64,000 nt of DNA, taken from Verrucomicrobiales bacterium (GTDB lineage: Bacteria; Verrucomicrobiota; Verrucomicrobiia; Verrucomicrobiales; DEV007). Of this stretch, positions 27,388 through 38,883 are shown one piece after another. Numbering within the stretch: position 1 is the first letter of the stretch; every line of letters begins with the position of its first letter. The stretch is from contig JANQVJ010000037.1 in the NCBI GenBank assembly GCA_030730365.1, positions 1 through 64,000 of the forward strand, written 5' to 3'. A program made the translations under genes and the position numbers. The notes beneath the pieces are model-generated. The model did no database searches, was not told the origin of the DNA, and saw only the letters and a list, made by a program, of their open reading frames with translations.

Positions 27388-28965
27388 ATGTTCCTCTACC
27401 CTGCCTTCTTCCGTCGCTTCGCTTCGGCGCTGACATCTCTCGCGTGCGGTCTCGCGCTCTCCCCCCTCACGGGGCAGGAGGCCACCGGGATCGTCTATCA
27501 TGATCTCAACGGGAACGGAACCCTCGATGAAGGCGAGCCCGGTCTGCCAGGAGTATCTGTCTCAAATCAGCGCGAGATCGTAGAGACGGACGAGGCGGGA
27601 CGCTGGGTTTTGCCAGTCGATGATGACACGATCTTTTTTGTCATCAAACCCCGCGACTGGATGACGCCGGTGAACAAGGATAAGCTGCCGCAGTTTTACT
27701 ACCTCCACAAGCCGCAGGGTTCGCCTGACGACTATCGCTACGCCGGAGTCGCTCCGACCGGACCGCTCCCCACTTCAATCGACTTTGCCCTCAGGCCCTC
27801 GAAGGAAAACGATCAGTTCAAGGCCGTTTTTTTCGGCGATCCGCAGCCCTCCACGATCGAGCAGGTGAATTATATCGCCCACGATGTCATCGCCGAACTG
27901 GTGGGGACGGATGCGGCCTTCGGCGTGACCCTCGGGGACATCATGTTCGACAAGTTGGAGCTGCTTGAACCCTCGAACGCGAATGTCGCCCTCATCGGGA
28001 TCCCCTGGTACAACGTGATCGGGAATCACGACCTCAATTTCGAATCGACCACCGACGCCGATTCGGACGAAACTTTTCACCGGCACTTCGGGCCGAACTA
28101 CTACAGCTTTGATCATGGCCCCGTCCACTTCATCGTCCTCGACGACGTCGAGTGGGGGCGTCGCAATGCGGAGGGCAAGCTCACCTACGCGGGAGGTCTG
28201 GACGAGCGGCAGCTCACCTTTGTGAAAAACGACCTCGCCCTCGTGCCTCAGGAAAAGCTGGTCGTCCTGATGATGCATATCCCTCTGACTACCGTCGAGA
28301 ATCGCACGGAACTCTATCGGCTCATCGAGAAACGGCCCTATACTCTCTCGATCTCGGGTCATACCCACTGGCAGGCGCACCAGTTCATCGGCAAAGAAGA
28401 CGGATGGCAGGGGGAGAAGCCCCATCACCACATCGTCAATGTGACGGTGTGCGGGACCTGGTGGAAAGGGGAGAAGGACGAACGCGGTATACCCCATGCG
28501 ACGATGCGGGACGGCGCGCCGAACGGTTACTCCATCATTAGCTTCGACGGCACGAGCCATGTCCTCGACTTCAAGGCCGCCCGTCAGCCGGCGGACTATC
28601 AGATGCACATTCACGCGCCCGACGAGATCGGCGCTGCGGATGCGGCGACGACGCCTGTGTATGTGAACGTCTTCAACGGATCAAAAGACTCGGAGGTGCG
28701 GATGCTGGTAGCGGAGAGCGACGTCTGGATCACTCTCGAAAAGGTGCTCGAGGAGGATCCCTACTATGTTCAAACCCGTAATCGTGAGATGGCCGCCCGC
28801 CCCGAGGCGACCGATCACCTCAACGGACCGATCAAATCAGATCACCTCTGGAAAGGATTCCTCCCTGCCGGGCTCCCGACCGGATCGTATCCTATCCGGG
28901 TCGAGGCAATCGACGCCTATGGCCGCGCGTGGAAAGGCGAGCGGGTCATTCGTGTCGGTGAGTAG
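27388..28965 (+). CDS. Calcineurin-like metallophosphoesterase with N-terminal SdrD/carboxypeptidase-regulatory-like domain
   Basis: GIVYHDLNGNGTLDEGEPGLPGVSVSNQ...; FFGDPQPST...GVTLGDIMFD...YNVIGNHDLNF...SISGHTHWQAHQF. Confidence 0.92.
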   Translation: MFLYPAFFRRFASALTSLACGLALSPLTGQEATGIVYHDLNGNGTLDEGEPGLPGVSVSNQREIVETDEAGRWVLPVDDDTIFFVIKPRDWMTPVNKDKLPQFYYLHKPQGSPDDYRYAGVAPTGPLPTSIDFALRPSKENDQFKAVFFGDPQPSTIEQVNYIAHDVIAELVGTDAAFGVTLGDIMFDKLELLEPSNANVALIGIPWYNVIGNHDLNFESTTDADSDETFHRHFGPNYYSFDHGPVHFIVLDDVEWGRRNAEGKLTYAGGLDERQLTFVKNDLALVPQEKLVVLMMHIPLTTVENRTELYRLIEKRPYTLSISGHTHWQAHQFIGKEDGWQGEKPHHHIVNVTVCGTWWKGEKDERGIPHATMRDGAPNGYSIISFDGTSHVLDFKAARQPADYQMHIHAPDEIGAADAATTPVYVNVFNGSKDSEVRMLVAESDVWITLEKVLEEDPYYVQTRNREMAARPEATDHLNGPIKSDHLWKGFLPAGLPTGSYPIRVEAIDAYGRAWKGERVIRVGE

Positions 28966-29024
28966 GCGTAATGGCAATCGGCGCATAGCGAACGCACGAA
29001 GCGGGAGGACGGAGCGAAGCAAAG

Positions 29025-29996
29025 TCAATCCTTCGTCCAGATGCGAGTATTGAGATCGAGTTCCTCGACCAGTTCGAGGAAATATTGCACCTCGGAGAGC
29101 ATTTTCCTGATCTGACTCGTTTCATCGGCCGGGACTTTCGTCGATGGCGCCAGGAAGGGGGTGCGGTGCGGGACGGCCAGAACGATGCTCGAGTCTTTGA
29201 ACCCGATACGGACATCTTTTCCGAAGCGTTCCCGGAGCGTGAGAAGTCGCCGCATCAGGGCGGTGCTGAGAATGTAGCGTGCTTCGATTTCGTCGGTGGA
29301 GTAGACAGCAAAGGCATTCTCGAACTCGGGATCCTCGAGGCGGATGAGGGCGGTGTCCTTTCTCCCGCTCCACTTCTGAAAGATGCGCCCGAAGTTCCCG
29401 AAAGTGCTCTCGGCAAAGTCGGGAAAGACGAAGGTGCGTCCGTGGAAGTGTTTGTTAAAATCGGCGATGAGAAGGAGCCCTTTGAAAATCGTCACATAGG
29501 AAGTCTGCGTTTTTCCCTTGCTGTCGGTCGTGGTCTGTTTCTCCTCGGCGTCGATCTCGGCGAGGCGCAAGGCGGTCTTCCCGTAGGTGCCGTGGACGAG
29601 GTCCTCGGTGTGATAGCGGTCGGGTGAGGTGGTATAAAGCTCGGTCCCGACAAAGGTGCCGGAGTCGATACCGGCTGCGGGATCGTAACGCAGACTCGGA
29701 TCGATCAGGGTGAGGAGTCTCGGGATCACCGCAGATTTGTAGGTGGTGACATAGCGCGAGCCGAGTGAGCCGGCGCGATACTGGTAAAGGATGACGGCGC
29801 CGATGAACCAGATGATCGCCCCGATGAACAGTGGGATGCGGTAGGGCGAGAGGAAGGCGGCGGTGAGGAGTCCGGCGAGTGGAACGACGATGACGGTGAG
29901 GTAGATACGTGACTTTTTCAGGTAATCGAGACGAGTGGGCTCGAGCCGCTCGAGATCGGGCGTCAGCTCGCGGACGATGTCGTCTATCAATCTCAC
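29025..29996 (-). CDS. DUF3137 domain membrane protein
   Basis: Two TM helices then ...FKGLLLIADFNKHFHGRTFVFPDFAE...ALMRRLLTLRERFGKDVRIGFKDSSIVLAV; coupled to lemA. Confidence 0.85.
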   Translation of the reverse strand: MRLIDDIVRELTPDLERLEPTRLDYLKKSRIYLTVIVVPLAGLLTAAFLSPYRIPLFIGAIIWFIGAVILYQYRAGSLGSRYVTTYKSAVIPRLLTLIDPSLRYDPAAGIDSGTFVGTELYTTSPDRYHTEDLVHGTYGKTALRLAEIDAEEKQTTTDSKGKTQTSYVTIFKGLLLIADFNKHFHGRTFVFPDFAESTFGNFGRIFQKWSGRKDTALIRLEDPEFENAFAVYSTDEIEARYILSTALMRRLLTLRERFGKDVRIGFKDSSIVLAVPHRTPFLAPSTKVPADETSQIRKMLSEVQYFLELVEELDLNTRIWTKD

Positions 29997-30550
29997 CCAG
30001 TCACCTCCACTCTGTCGCGGACTCCGTCGGCGGCTTCGAAGAAGTCGTGCAACTGAAACCCGAAGGCCCCTGCGACGAGGTTTGAGGGGAAACTCTCAAC
30101 GGCATTGTTGATCTCGAAGACGGCCGCGTTGTAGGCCCGGCGTGCCGCGGAGATCTGCTCCTCGATCTCGGTGAGATTGCGCTGCAGGTTGAGGAAGTGG
30201 GTGCTCGACTTCAGCTCGGGGTAGTCCTCAGCCACTGCCATGAGTCGCTGCATCCCGGGGCCAATTTGTCCCTCGACCCGGAAGCGTTCGGACTGACTGA
30301 GATCGCCGCGGTCAATCCGCTGCCGCGCTTCGATGAGTCGGTTGAAAGTCTCTTCCTCGTGTTTTGCAAACCCCTTCACCGTCTCGACGAGCGCGGGGAT
30401 AAGGTCGAAGCGCTTCCGCAGATGCACGTCGATGCTGCTGTAGGCATTGCGCACCCGGTTGCGTTTGTAGACGAGTCCGTTGTAGATCCCGATGAGGACG
30501 ATGATTCCTATCAGGCCGATGAGGAGGAGATAAATCGTGAAGCGGGTCAT
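29993..30550 (-). CDS. lemA: LemA family protein
   Basis: LIGIIVLIGIYNGLVYKRNRVRNAYSSIDVHLRKRFDLIPALVETVKGFAKHEEETFNRLIEAR. Confidence 0.93.
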   Translation of the reverse strand: MTRFTIYLLLIGLIGIIVLIGIYNGLVYKRNRVRNAYSSIDVHLRKRFDLIPALVETVKGFAKHEEETFNRLIEARQRIDRGDLSQSERFRVEGQIGPGMQRLMAVAEDYPELKSSTHFLNLQRNLTEIEEQISAARRAYNAAVFEINNAVESFPSNLVAGAFGFQLHDFFEAADGVRDRVEVTG

Positions 30551-30569
30551 CGGGATGAGGAACGGCTTC

Positions 30570-32978
<2,409 letters not shown>

Positions 32979-33028
32979 GTATGGACTGGGCAAAAAGGGA
33001 TTTGAAAGAGAAGCGAAAAAAGGGGGGA

Positions 33029-33439
33029 TTATTTGGCCGCGATCGGGAGAACGATCCAGAGGAGCCCGTTCTCCTGCCTCGCGGAAACGCGGTCGCGATT
33101 GACCTCGACGGGGAGTTGAATCTCCCGGCCGAAGCGCCCGCACTCGATCTCCATGGTGAGGACCTGGCGGCACTGGCTTGAGGTATCACGGGTCGGCAGG
33201 GGGGGCTTGCGCTCGCCTGAGATGCGAACGCGGTCGGGGAGAACATCGACGCAGATCTCGCTCTTTTCGACTCCCGCGAGATCGACCCAGATCTCAATGC
33301 GGTCGTCGTAGCGGTAGGCGGTGATGTCGGGTTCCCATCCCTGGATGGAACAGAAGCCGGAAAAATGGAGGTTGTTGAGGTCATGGACGACCTCGCCCAT
33401 CCGACCGATCATGCGAGTGAGGCGAACTTTTCTAGGCAT
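33029..33439 (-). CDS. Hsp20/alpha-crystallin family small heat-shock protein
   Basis: WEPDITAYRYDDRIEIWVDLAGVEKSEICVDVLPDRVRISGERKPP...GRFGREIQLPVEVNRDRVSARQENGLLWIVLP. Confidence 0.9.
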   Translation of the reverse strand: MPRKVRLTRMIGRMGEVVHDLNNLHFSGFCSIQGWEPDITAYRYDDRIEIWVDLAGVEKSEICVDVLPDRVRISGERKPPLPTRDTSSQCRQVLTMEIECGRFGREIQLPVEVNRDRVSARQENGLLWIVLPIAAK

Positions 33440-33454
33440 GGCGCAGAGCGGGGT

Positions 33455-34189
33455 TCAGGGTTTGGCGGGTTCCGCGATCCTCTTTTCGGTGAGTCCTACG
33501 ATCGAACAGTTGGCCAGCTCGACATTGAGTTGCGCCCCTTTGCAGGTCCCCAGTATGGCGACAGGTTGCCCCACGCTGAGGAGAGTGCGCCGGTCATTGC
33601 GGCTGATGAGTCGCCCCTGCGTGGGAAGGACATCGACAAAAAAATCGGCTCCTGTTTGGAGTTCGCATCTAACTCGTGACTCCGTGCCGTCCGCCTTGAG
33701 ATAAATGACGATGCTCTGGCTGCCGGTTTCGAATGAGCTGATTGTGCCGACAACTTTGAGATACCGGTCGCGGTATTTGGTGGCGGCCTCGCCGGCCTCG
33801 CTCTGGTAGGCGCTGACGAGATCAGTTGCGGCGATTTCGGTCGGCTTCAGCAGTGCCGCGATGCCTGTCTCTTTCACCTTTTCGCCGACGGCGGCGCGGA
33901 GTGCTTCATTGTCCTTGCGCAATTCATAGACCTCGGCGCGCAGTGTATCGACCTCCACCTTGAGGGCCTCGAGTGTTTTCGTTGTTTCGAGATAGGATTC
34001 CTTCAGTTCGGTGATTTGCTTCGGCAGGCCCGAGACGGACTCAGGCACTTTGATGTCCTTTACCTTGTTGAAGAGATCCCCGAGTGAGGGCGGAGCCTCC
34101 TCTTTGGCCTCCTGCGAAAAGGTGGTCGCGTTGAAAAGGATCGTCCCGAGGAGGAGCGCTGCGGAGAATAGCGGGGGTCGCGGCATCAT
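33455..34189 (-). CDS. Secreted coiled-coil protein with C-terminal OB-fold (tRNA_anti-like) domain
   Basis: Signal peptide MMPRPPLFSAALLLGTILFNATTFS, heptad region, then KYRDRYLKVVGTISSFETGSQSIVIYLKADGTESRVRCEL...GQPVAILGTCKG. Confidence 0.65.
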   Translation of the reverse strand: MMPRPPLFSAALLLGTILFNATTFSQEAKEEAPPSLGDLFNKVKDIKVPESVSGLPKQITELKESYLETTKTLEALKVEVDTLRAEVYELRKDNEALRAAVGEKVKETGIAALLKPTEIAATDLVSAYQSEAGEAATKYRDRYLKVVGTISSFETGSQSIVIYLKADGTESRVRCELQTGADFFVDVLPTQGRLISRNDRRTLLSVGQPVAILGTCKGAQLNVELANCSIVGLTEKRIAEPAKP

Positions 34190-34305
34190 CCCTGAATGTG
34201 GTCCCGACTGGGCCGGTGCCAAACGGATTTTTACGCTCCGATCACGATTCGGCCCCATTGTCGCCATTGCTAGGCCCGCGCGGAGCGCTTACTCTTGGCA
34301 TCGAT

Positions 34306-35805
34306 ATGAAAAAAGGTTCCCCATTCGCCGCAGGACTCCTGACGCTGCTGTCCCTCGCCCTCTCCTCTTTTGATCCGGCCTTGAGAGCCCAGGAAAAACT
34401 GAACTTCCTCTTCATCCTCGCGGATGACCTCGGCTACATGGATGTTGGTTTCAATAATCAGGAGACCTTTTACGAGACTCCGCATCTCGACAGCCTCGCC
34501 GCGAGCGGGATGGTCTTCACCGACTTCTACGCCGCCTCGCCGGTATGCTCTCCGACGCGGGCGAGCATCCTCACCGGAAAATATCCCGCCCGCACCGGGA
34601 CGACGAACTACTTTTCGGGACGTCGCAATGGCCAGTTTGACGCTGCCGACTTCGAGACGCAGATGGCACCCGAGGAACTTACCCTCGCCGAGGCGCTCAA
34701 GGAAAACGGCTACCGCACCTTCTTTGCCGGCAAGTGGCATCTCGGCGGCGCGGGAGCGAGCCCGACCGATCAGGGCTTTGACATCAATCGCGGAGGGGGC
34801 GAGAACGGGCATCCCCGCAGCTACTTTTCCCCCTACAAAAACGTCGATAATCTCGAGCCCGGTCCCGAGGGCGAATATCTCACCAATCGTCTCGCCGAAG
34901 AGTCCGTCGCCTTTCTCAAAGAGTCGGTGAAGACCCCGGATCCTTTCCTGCTCTATCTATCACTTTACAGTGTGCATACCCCGATACAGGCCCCGCAGGA
35001 GCTGGTTGAGAAATACGAGAAAAAAGCAGCGGCACTTGGTATTAGCGACGAGGAAGACAGCTTCGACGTCGGAGGGGAGCGTCAGGTCTGGCCAAATACC
35101 GAGGAACCGAGAAAAGTGCGTATCCGTCAGGATCACGCTACCTACGCCGCCATGGTCGAGAGCCTCGACAGCGCCGTGGGCCGCGTCCTTGCCGAGCTCG
35201 ACGCACTCAATCTGCGGGACACCACCGCGGTTATTTTTACCTCTGACAACGGGGGCCTCTCCACCGACGAAGGTCATCCCACCTCCAATGCGCCTTACCG
35301 CGCGGGCAAAGGCTGGATCTACGATGGAGGTATGCTCGAACCGCTCGTCGTGCGCTGGCCTGGCGTCGCCTCGGCCGGGACGAGTTGCTCCGTCCATGCG
35401 GTCAGCACCGACTTGTATCCCACGATGCTCGAGATGGCCGGACTCCCCGCGAAGCCCGAACAGCATGTTGACGGCAAAAGCCTCGTCCCGCTCCTGCGAA
35501 ATCCCTTTGCGAAATACGACCGCGGTCCGATCTACTTTCATTACCCCCACTATTCAAATCAGGGAGGATTCCCCGCCAGTGCGGTGCGTCGGGGTGAATA
35601 CAAGCTGATCCAGGATCTCGAAGACGGCGCCTACGAACTCTACAATCTCGAGTCCGACCCGAAAGAGCACAACAATCTCGAGCAACTTGAGAGTGAGGTG
35701 GCAAAAGAACTTTCCGATCTTCTCAACGATTGGCGTAAAGAAGTCGGAGCAAAGCCGATGAAAAAGAGCAGCACGAGCGGGTCGGAACCGCCGGTGCTAT
35801 GGTGA
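34306..35805 (+). CDS. Secreted Cys-type sulfatase
   Basis: MKKGSPFAAGLLTLL signal; LNFLFILADDLGYMDVGFNN...CSPTRASILTGKYPARTG (CxPxR)...FTSDNGG. Confidence 0.95.
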   Translation: MKKGSPFAAGLLTLLSLALSSFDPALRAQEKLNFLFILADDLGYMDVGFNNQETFYETPHLDSLAASGMVFTDFYAASPVCSPTRASILTGKYPARTGTTNYFSGRRNGQFDAADFETQMAPEELTLAEALKENGYRTFFAGKWHLGGAGASPTDQGFDINRGGGENGHPRSYFSPYKNVDNLEPGPEGEYLTNRLAEESVAFLKESVKTPDPFLLYLSLYSVHTPIQAPQELVEKYEKKAAALGISDEEDSFDVGGERQVWPNTEEPRKVRIRQDHATYAAMVESLDSAVGRVLAELDALNLRDTTAVIFTSDNGGLSTDEGHPTSNAPYRAGKGWIYDGGMLEPLVVRWPGVASAGTSCSVHAVSTDLYPTMLEMAGLPAKPEQHVDGKSLVPLLRNPFAKYDRGPIYFHYPHYSNQGGFPASAVRRGEYKLIQDLEDGAYELYNLESDPKEHNNLEQLESEVAKELSDLLNDWRKEVGAKPMKKSSTSGSEPPVLW

Positions 35806-35860
35806 GGCTGGGTTCGGATGTAAGGGGAATGGCGCGGGCTCTTCGTTGAACGGTGGTTGT

Positions 35861-35910
35861 GGCTTCAGCCGCCGGGGTTTGTCAGACCGGAAAGATTCGG
35901 CTAAAGCCGA
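35861..35910. repeat. REP-like small palindrome pair
   Basis: GGCTTCAGCC (35861-35870) and TCGGCTAAAGCCGA (35897-35910). Confidence 0.6.
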
Positions 35911-35937
35911 GAGACTTTGGTTCAGTCTTTATCATCC

Positions 35938-36927
35938 TCACAACCGCACCCCGCCCGCCCAAGCGACATTCTCCAGATACCACGCCACCGTCGCATCCAA
36001 TCCCGCATCGAGATCGACTTCGGGCTCCCAGTCGAGGACCTGCTTTGCTTTTGAGATATCGGCGGCGGTGTCCTGCATCTCGGAGGCGCTCATGGGTTGC
36101 CAGACAATTTCCGCCTTTCTGCCGAGGCGGTCTTCGATTTTGCCGATGAAGTCGAGCAGCGAGATTGGCGTTTTACCTCCGCCGAGGTTGATGACTTCGT
36201 GTCCGGCGACGACTCCGCTCCCCATGGGCCGCGCGGCGAGGATGGTACCGCGGGCGATGTCGTCGACGTAGGTGAAGTCGCGGGTCTGCGATCCGTCGCC
36301 GAAGACGGTGATGGGGGTCCCTTCGTGGATCCACTTGATGAAGCGGAAGGGGGCCATGTCGGGGCGTCCAGCAGGGCCGTAGACGGTGAAGTAGCGCAGG
36401 ATGGAAACGTCGAGGCCGTAGAGGTGATGGTAGGTGTAGGTGAGGACCTCGGCGGCTTTCTTCGAAGCGGCGTAGGGGGAGAGGGGCCGGTCGACGGGGA
36501 GATCCTCGCGGAAGGGCATGGGGTGCCCGGCGTAGAGGGAAGAGGTCGAGGCGAGGACAAGCTTGCCGCAGCCGCGCTGCTGCATCAGCTCGAGGATGTT
36601 GAGCGCGCCCTGGGCATTCGACTGCATGTAGACGTGCGGATTCTCGATGCTGTAGCGCACTCCGGCACGGGCGGCGAGATTGAAGATGACGTCGAATTTA
36701 CGGCCCTCGAAGACGCGATTGAGGTCATAGAGATTCTCGATGTCGCCTTCGTGGAAAGTGAAGCCTTCGCGGTCGGTGAGGTCGGCAAGGCGGTGCTCTT
36801 TGATGCGGAGATCGTAGGCGTCGTTGAGATTATCGATCCCGATGACCTCGACTCCCTGTTCAAGAAGGAGGCGGGTGACGCGGTGGGCGATAAATCCGGC
36901 GGTGCCGGTGACGAGAACAGTTTTCAT
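35938..36927 (-). CDS. NAD-dependent sugar epimerase (UDP-glucuronate 4-epimerase-like)
   Basis: MKTVLVTGTAGFIAHRVTRLLLEQGVEVIGIDNLNDAYD...VRYSIENPHVYMQSN...YAASKKAAE...YFTVYGPAGRPDMAPFRF. Confidence 0.92.
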   Translation of the reverse strand: MKTVLVTGTAGFIAHRVTRLLLEQGVEVIGIDNLNDAYDLRIKEHRLADLTDREGFTFHEGDIENLYDLNRVFEGRKFDVIFNLAARAGVRYSIENPHVYMQSNAQGALNILELMQQRGCGKLVLASTSSLYAGHPMPFREDLPVDRPLSPYAASKKAAEVLTYTYHHLYGLDVSILRYFTVYGPAGRPDMAPFRFIKWIHEGTPITVFGDGSQTRDFTYVDDIARGTILAARPMGSGVVAGHEVINLGGGKTPISLLDFIGKIEDRLGRKAEIVWQPMSASEMQDTAADISKAKQVLDWEPEVDLDAGLDATVAWYLENVAWAGGVRL

Positions 36928-37781
36928 GCGGGATGATGGTGCCGGATCGCTCCTTTGATTGCTTTTATTTCGTCGCTCTCGAAGGTTCGCGCAAGCGAGT
37001 AGTCGGCGCGGTTCAGGATGTAGATGGTGGAGCTGGAGTTCCAGCGATGGCGGCGCTCCATTTTTCTCTCTTCGCAGAGGTAGAGGTAGTCTTCGTCGTG
37101 GCAGGGACCTTTGCAAAAGGCTTCCGCGGCGTCGTGTTCGAAGCGCAGTTCGCCCTCGACCATGAGTCCTGAGCGGTAGGGATGCCGAACCTGGTTGCCT
37201 TTGCTAGAGGTGGCGCCGATGGCGATCTTTTTCCCGTCGAGAAACTGGAAGTCGGGCGTCTCACAGCCGAATTCAAGGCGCTCGATCTTCATCAGATCAG
37301 CGTCGGTGACGAGGACGCCGCTGCTGGCATACTGGGTCGTGGTGAGCCAGTTGGGCCCGATGTAAAAGCGATCATCCTCGCAGATGATGTTGTTGAGGTG
37401 GGTGTAACTTTTCTTGTAATTCACCGGCTTCTTCGGATCCGGCGGCGGGACCTGATGAACACGAGTGAGGGTGAGGTCTTCGTCAAAGATCCAGATCTGA
37501 TTTGTCTTCGTCGCAGTGACATAGAGGAGGCCATCGTAGCACTGCATCTGGTGGAAGTCGGGCGTGGGATCGTAGAGCAGAGTCGAGGTGACGAGGAAAA
37601 AGTCGGCCAACCGCAGTTTGTAGAGACGGCTGGGGCTCGCGACGTAGAGGTGCGGTCCGGCAATCGCAATGCCCATCATGGCCTCGTCGTCCGAACTGTG
37701 GAAGACGCAGCGATGCTGCCCCGAAGCCGGGTCGAAGGCGACGACCTGTCCCCCTTCGGTGGCGAGGAGCAATGGCGACAT
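36924..37781 (-). CDS. Hypothetical beta-propeller-like protein
   Basis: Repeated blade-like segments (GGQVVAFDPASGQHRCVF; GIAIAGPHLYVASPSRLYKL; CYDGLLYVTATKTNQIWIFDEDL); ATGA overlap with the epimerase. Confidence 0.65.
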   Translation of the reverse strand: MSPLLLATEGGQVVAFDPASGQHRCVFHSSDDEAMMGIAIAGPHLYVASPSRLYKLRLADFFLVTSTLLYDPTPDFHQMQCYDGLLYVTATKTNQIWIFDEDLTLTRVHQVPPPDPKKPVNYKKSYTHLNNIICEDDRFYIGPNWLTTTQYASSGVLVTDADLMKIERLEFGCETPDFQFLDGKKIAIGATSSKGNQVRHPYRSGLMVEGELRFEHDAAEAFCKGPCHDEDYLYLCEERKMERRHRWNSSSTIYILNRADYSLARTFESDEIKAIKGAIRHHHPA

Positions 37782-37810
37782 GCGGTGGGACCCGGGCAGG
37801 GTATCAGGAA

Positions 37811-38857
37811 TCAGAGGTAGACTTTGGCTCCGTCGTTGCGGGCGCTCTCGTAGATCGCGCAGATGAGGGCGACGGCGCGGCGAGCCTCGACGCCGTCGAC
37901 GCGAGGGGGACGACCGGCGGTGATGGACTCGACGACGTCTTCGAAGTTGCGTTTGTGTCCCTCGAAATTGATGGCCTTGGGGTCGTTGGCGCCGAGTCCT
38001 TTGGCGGCGCTACCCTGCATCATTTCGGCGCGGACGAAGTCGTCGTCGGGGGAGGGTTCGGCGAAGTCCCAGACGCGGAACTTCTCATCGGCGAGGAAGG
38101 CTGAACCCTGATCGCCGCAGAGGTGGACCTCGGCGGGGTGTCCGGTCGAGGACCAGCAGGCGGTCGATCCCTGAATAACACCGCGGGCGCCGTTTTTGAA
38201 TTCGAGGATAGCTACGGCGGTGTCTTCGACCTCGATGCCCTCGTGGGCGAGGCAGGTGGTCGAGGCGGAGACGGAGGCAACGTCGCCGGCGAGGTAGATG
38301 AGCTGGTCGATGAGGTGGATGGACTGGTTCATGAGGGCGCCGCCCCCGTCGAGCGCCCAGGTTCCGCGCCACGCGCCTGAGTCGTAGTAGGCCTGGCTGC
38401 GGTACCATTTTACGTAGGCATCACAGAGGGTGAGGCGACCGAAGCGACCCTCTTCGACGGCTTTTTTGAAGGCGTCCATGGCAGGGTGGAAGCGGCGGTT
38501 GAAGATGCCTGAGAGAGTTACACCGGCCTGATCACAGGCATTGATCATCATGTCGATGCGCTCGGGGGTGACCTCGAGCGGTTTTTCGCAGATGACGTGT
38601 TTGCCGGCGGCAGCGGCGGCGATGGCGGGTTCGAGGTGGGCCCCACTGGGTGTTGCAATGGTGACGATGTCGAGCTCGGGATCGTTGAGGAAGGCGTCGA
38701 GATCGGTGTAGCCGATCCCGCCGTTTTCCGCGACGAGTTCGTCGACCGCTTCCTGCCTTCTCCCGTAAAACGAATGCAGCTCACCACCCTCCATCGCGAG
38801 GATGGCTTTGGCGTGAAAGTTGGCGATCATGCCGGCTCCGATGATTCCGAATTTCAT
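37811..38857 (-). CDS. Gfo/Idh/MocA family oxidoreductase
   Basis: MKFGIIGAGMIANFHAKAILAMEGGELHSFYGRRQ...IVTIATPSGAHLEPAIAAAAAGKHVICEKPLEVTPE. Confidence 0.95.
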   Translation of the reverse strand: MKFGIIGAGMIANFHAKAILAMEGGELHSFYGRRQEAVDELVAENGGIGYTDLDAFLNDPELDIVTIATPSGAHLEPAIAAAAAGKHVICEKPLEVTPERIDMMINACDQAGVTLSGIFNRRFHPAMDAFKKAVEEGRFGRLTLCDAYVKWYRSQAYYDSGAWRGTWALDGGGALMNQSIHLIDQLIYLAGDVASVSASTTCLAHEGIEVEDTAVAILEFKNGARGVIQGSTACWSSTGHPAEVHLCGDQGSAFLADEKFRVWDFAEPSPDDDFVRAEMMQGSAAKGLGANDPKAINFEGHKRNFEDVVESITAGRPPRVDGVEARRAVALICAIYESARNDGAKVYL

Positions 38858-38883
38858 GAGGTGCTGGAGAGGGGGAGCGGGGC

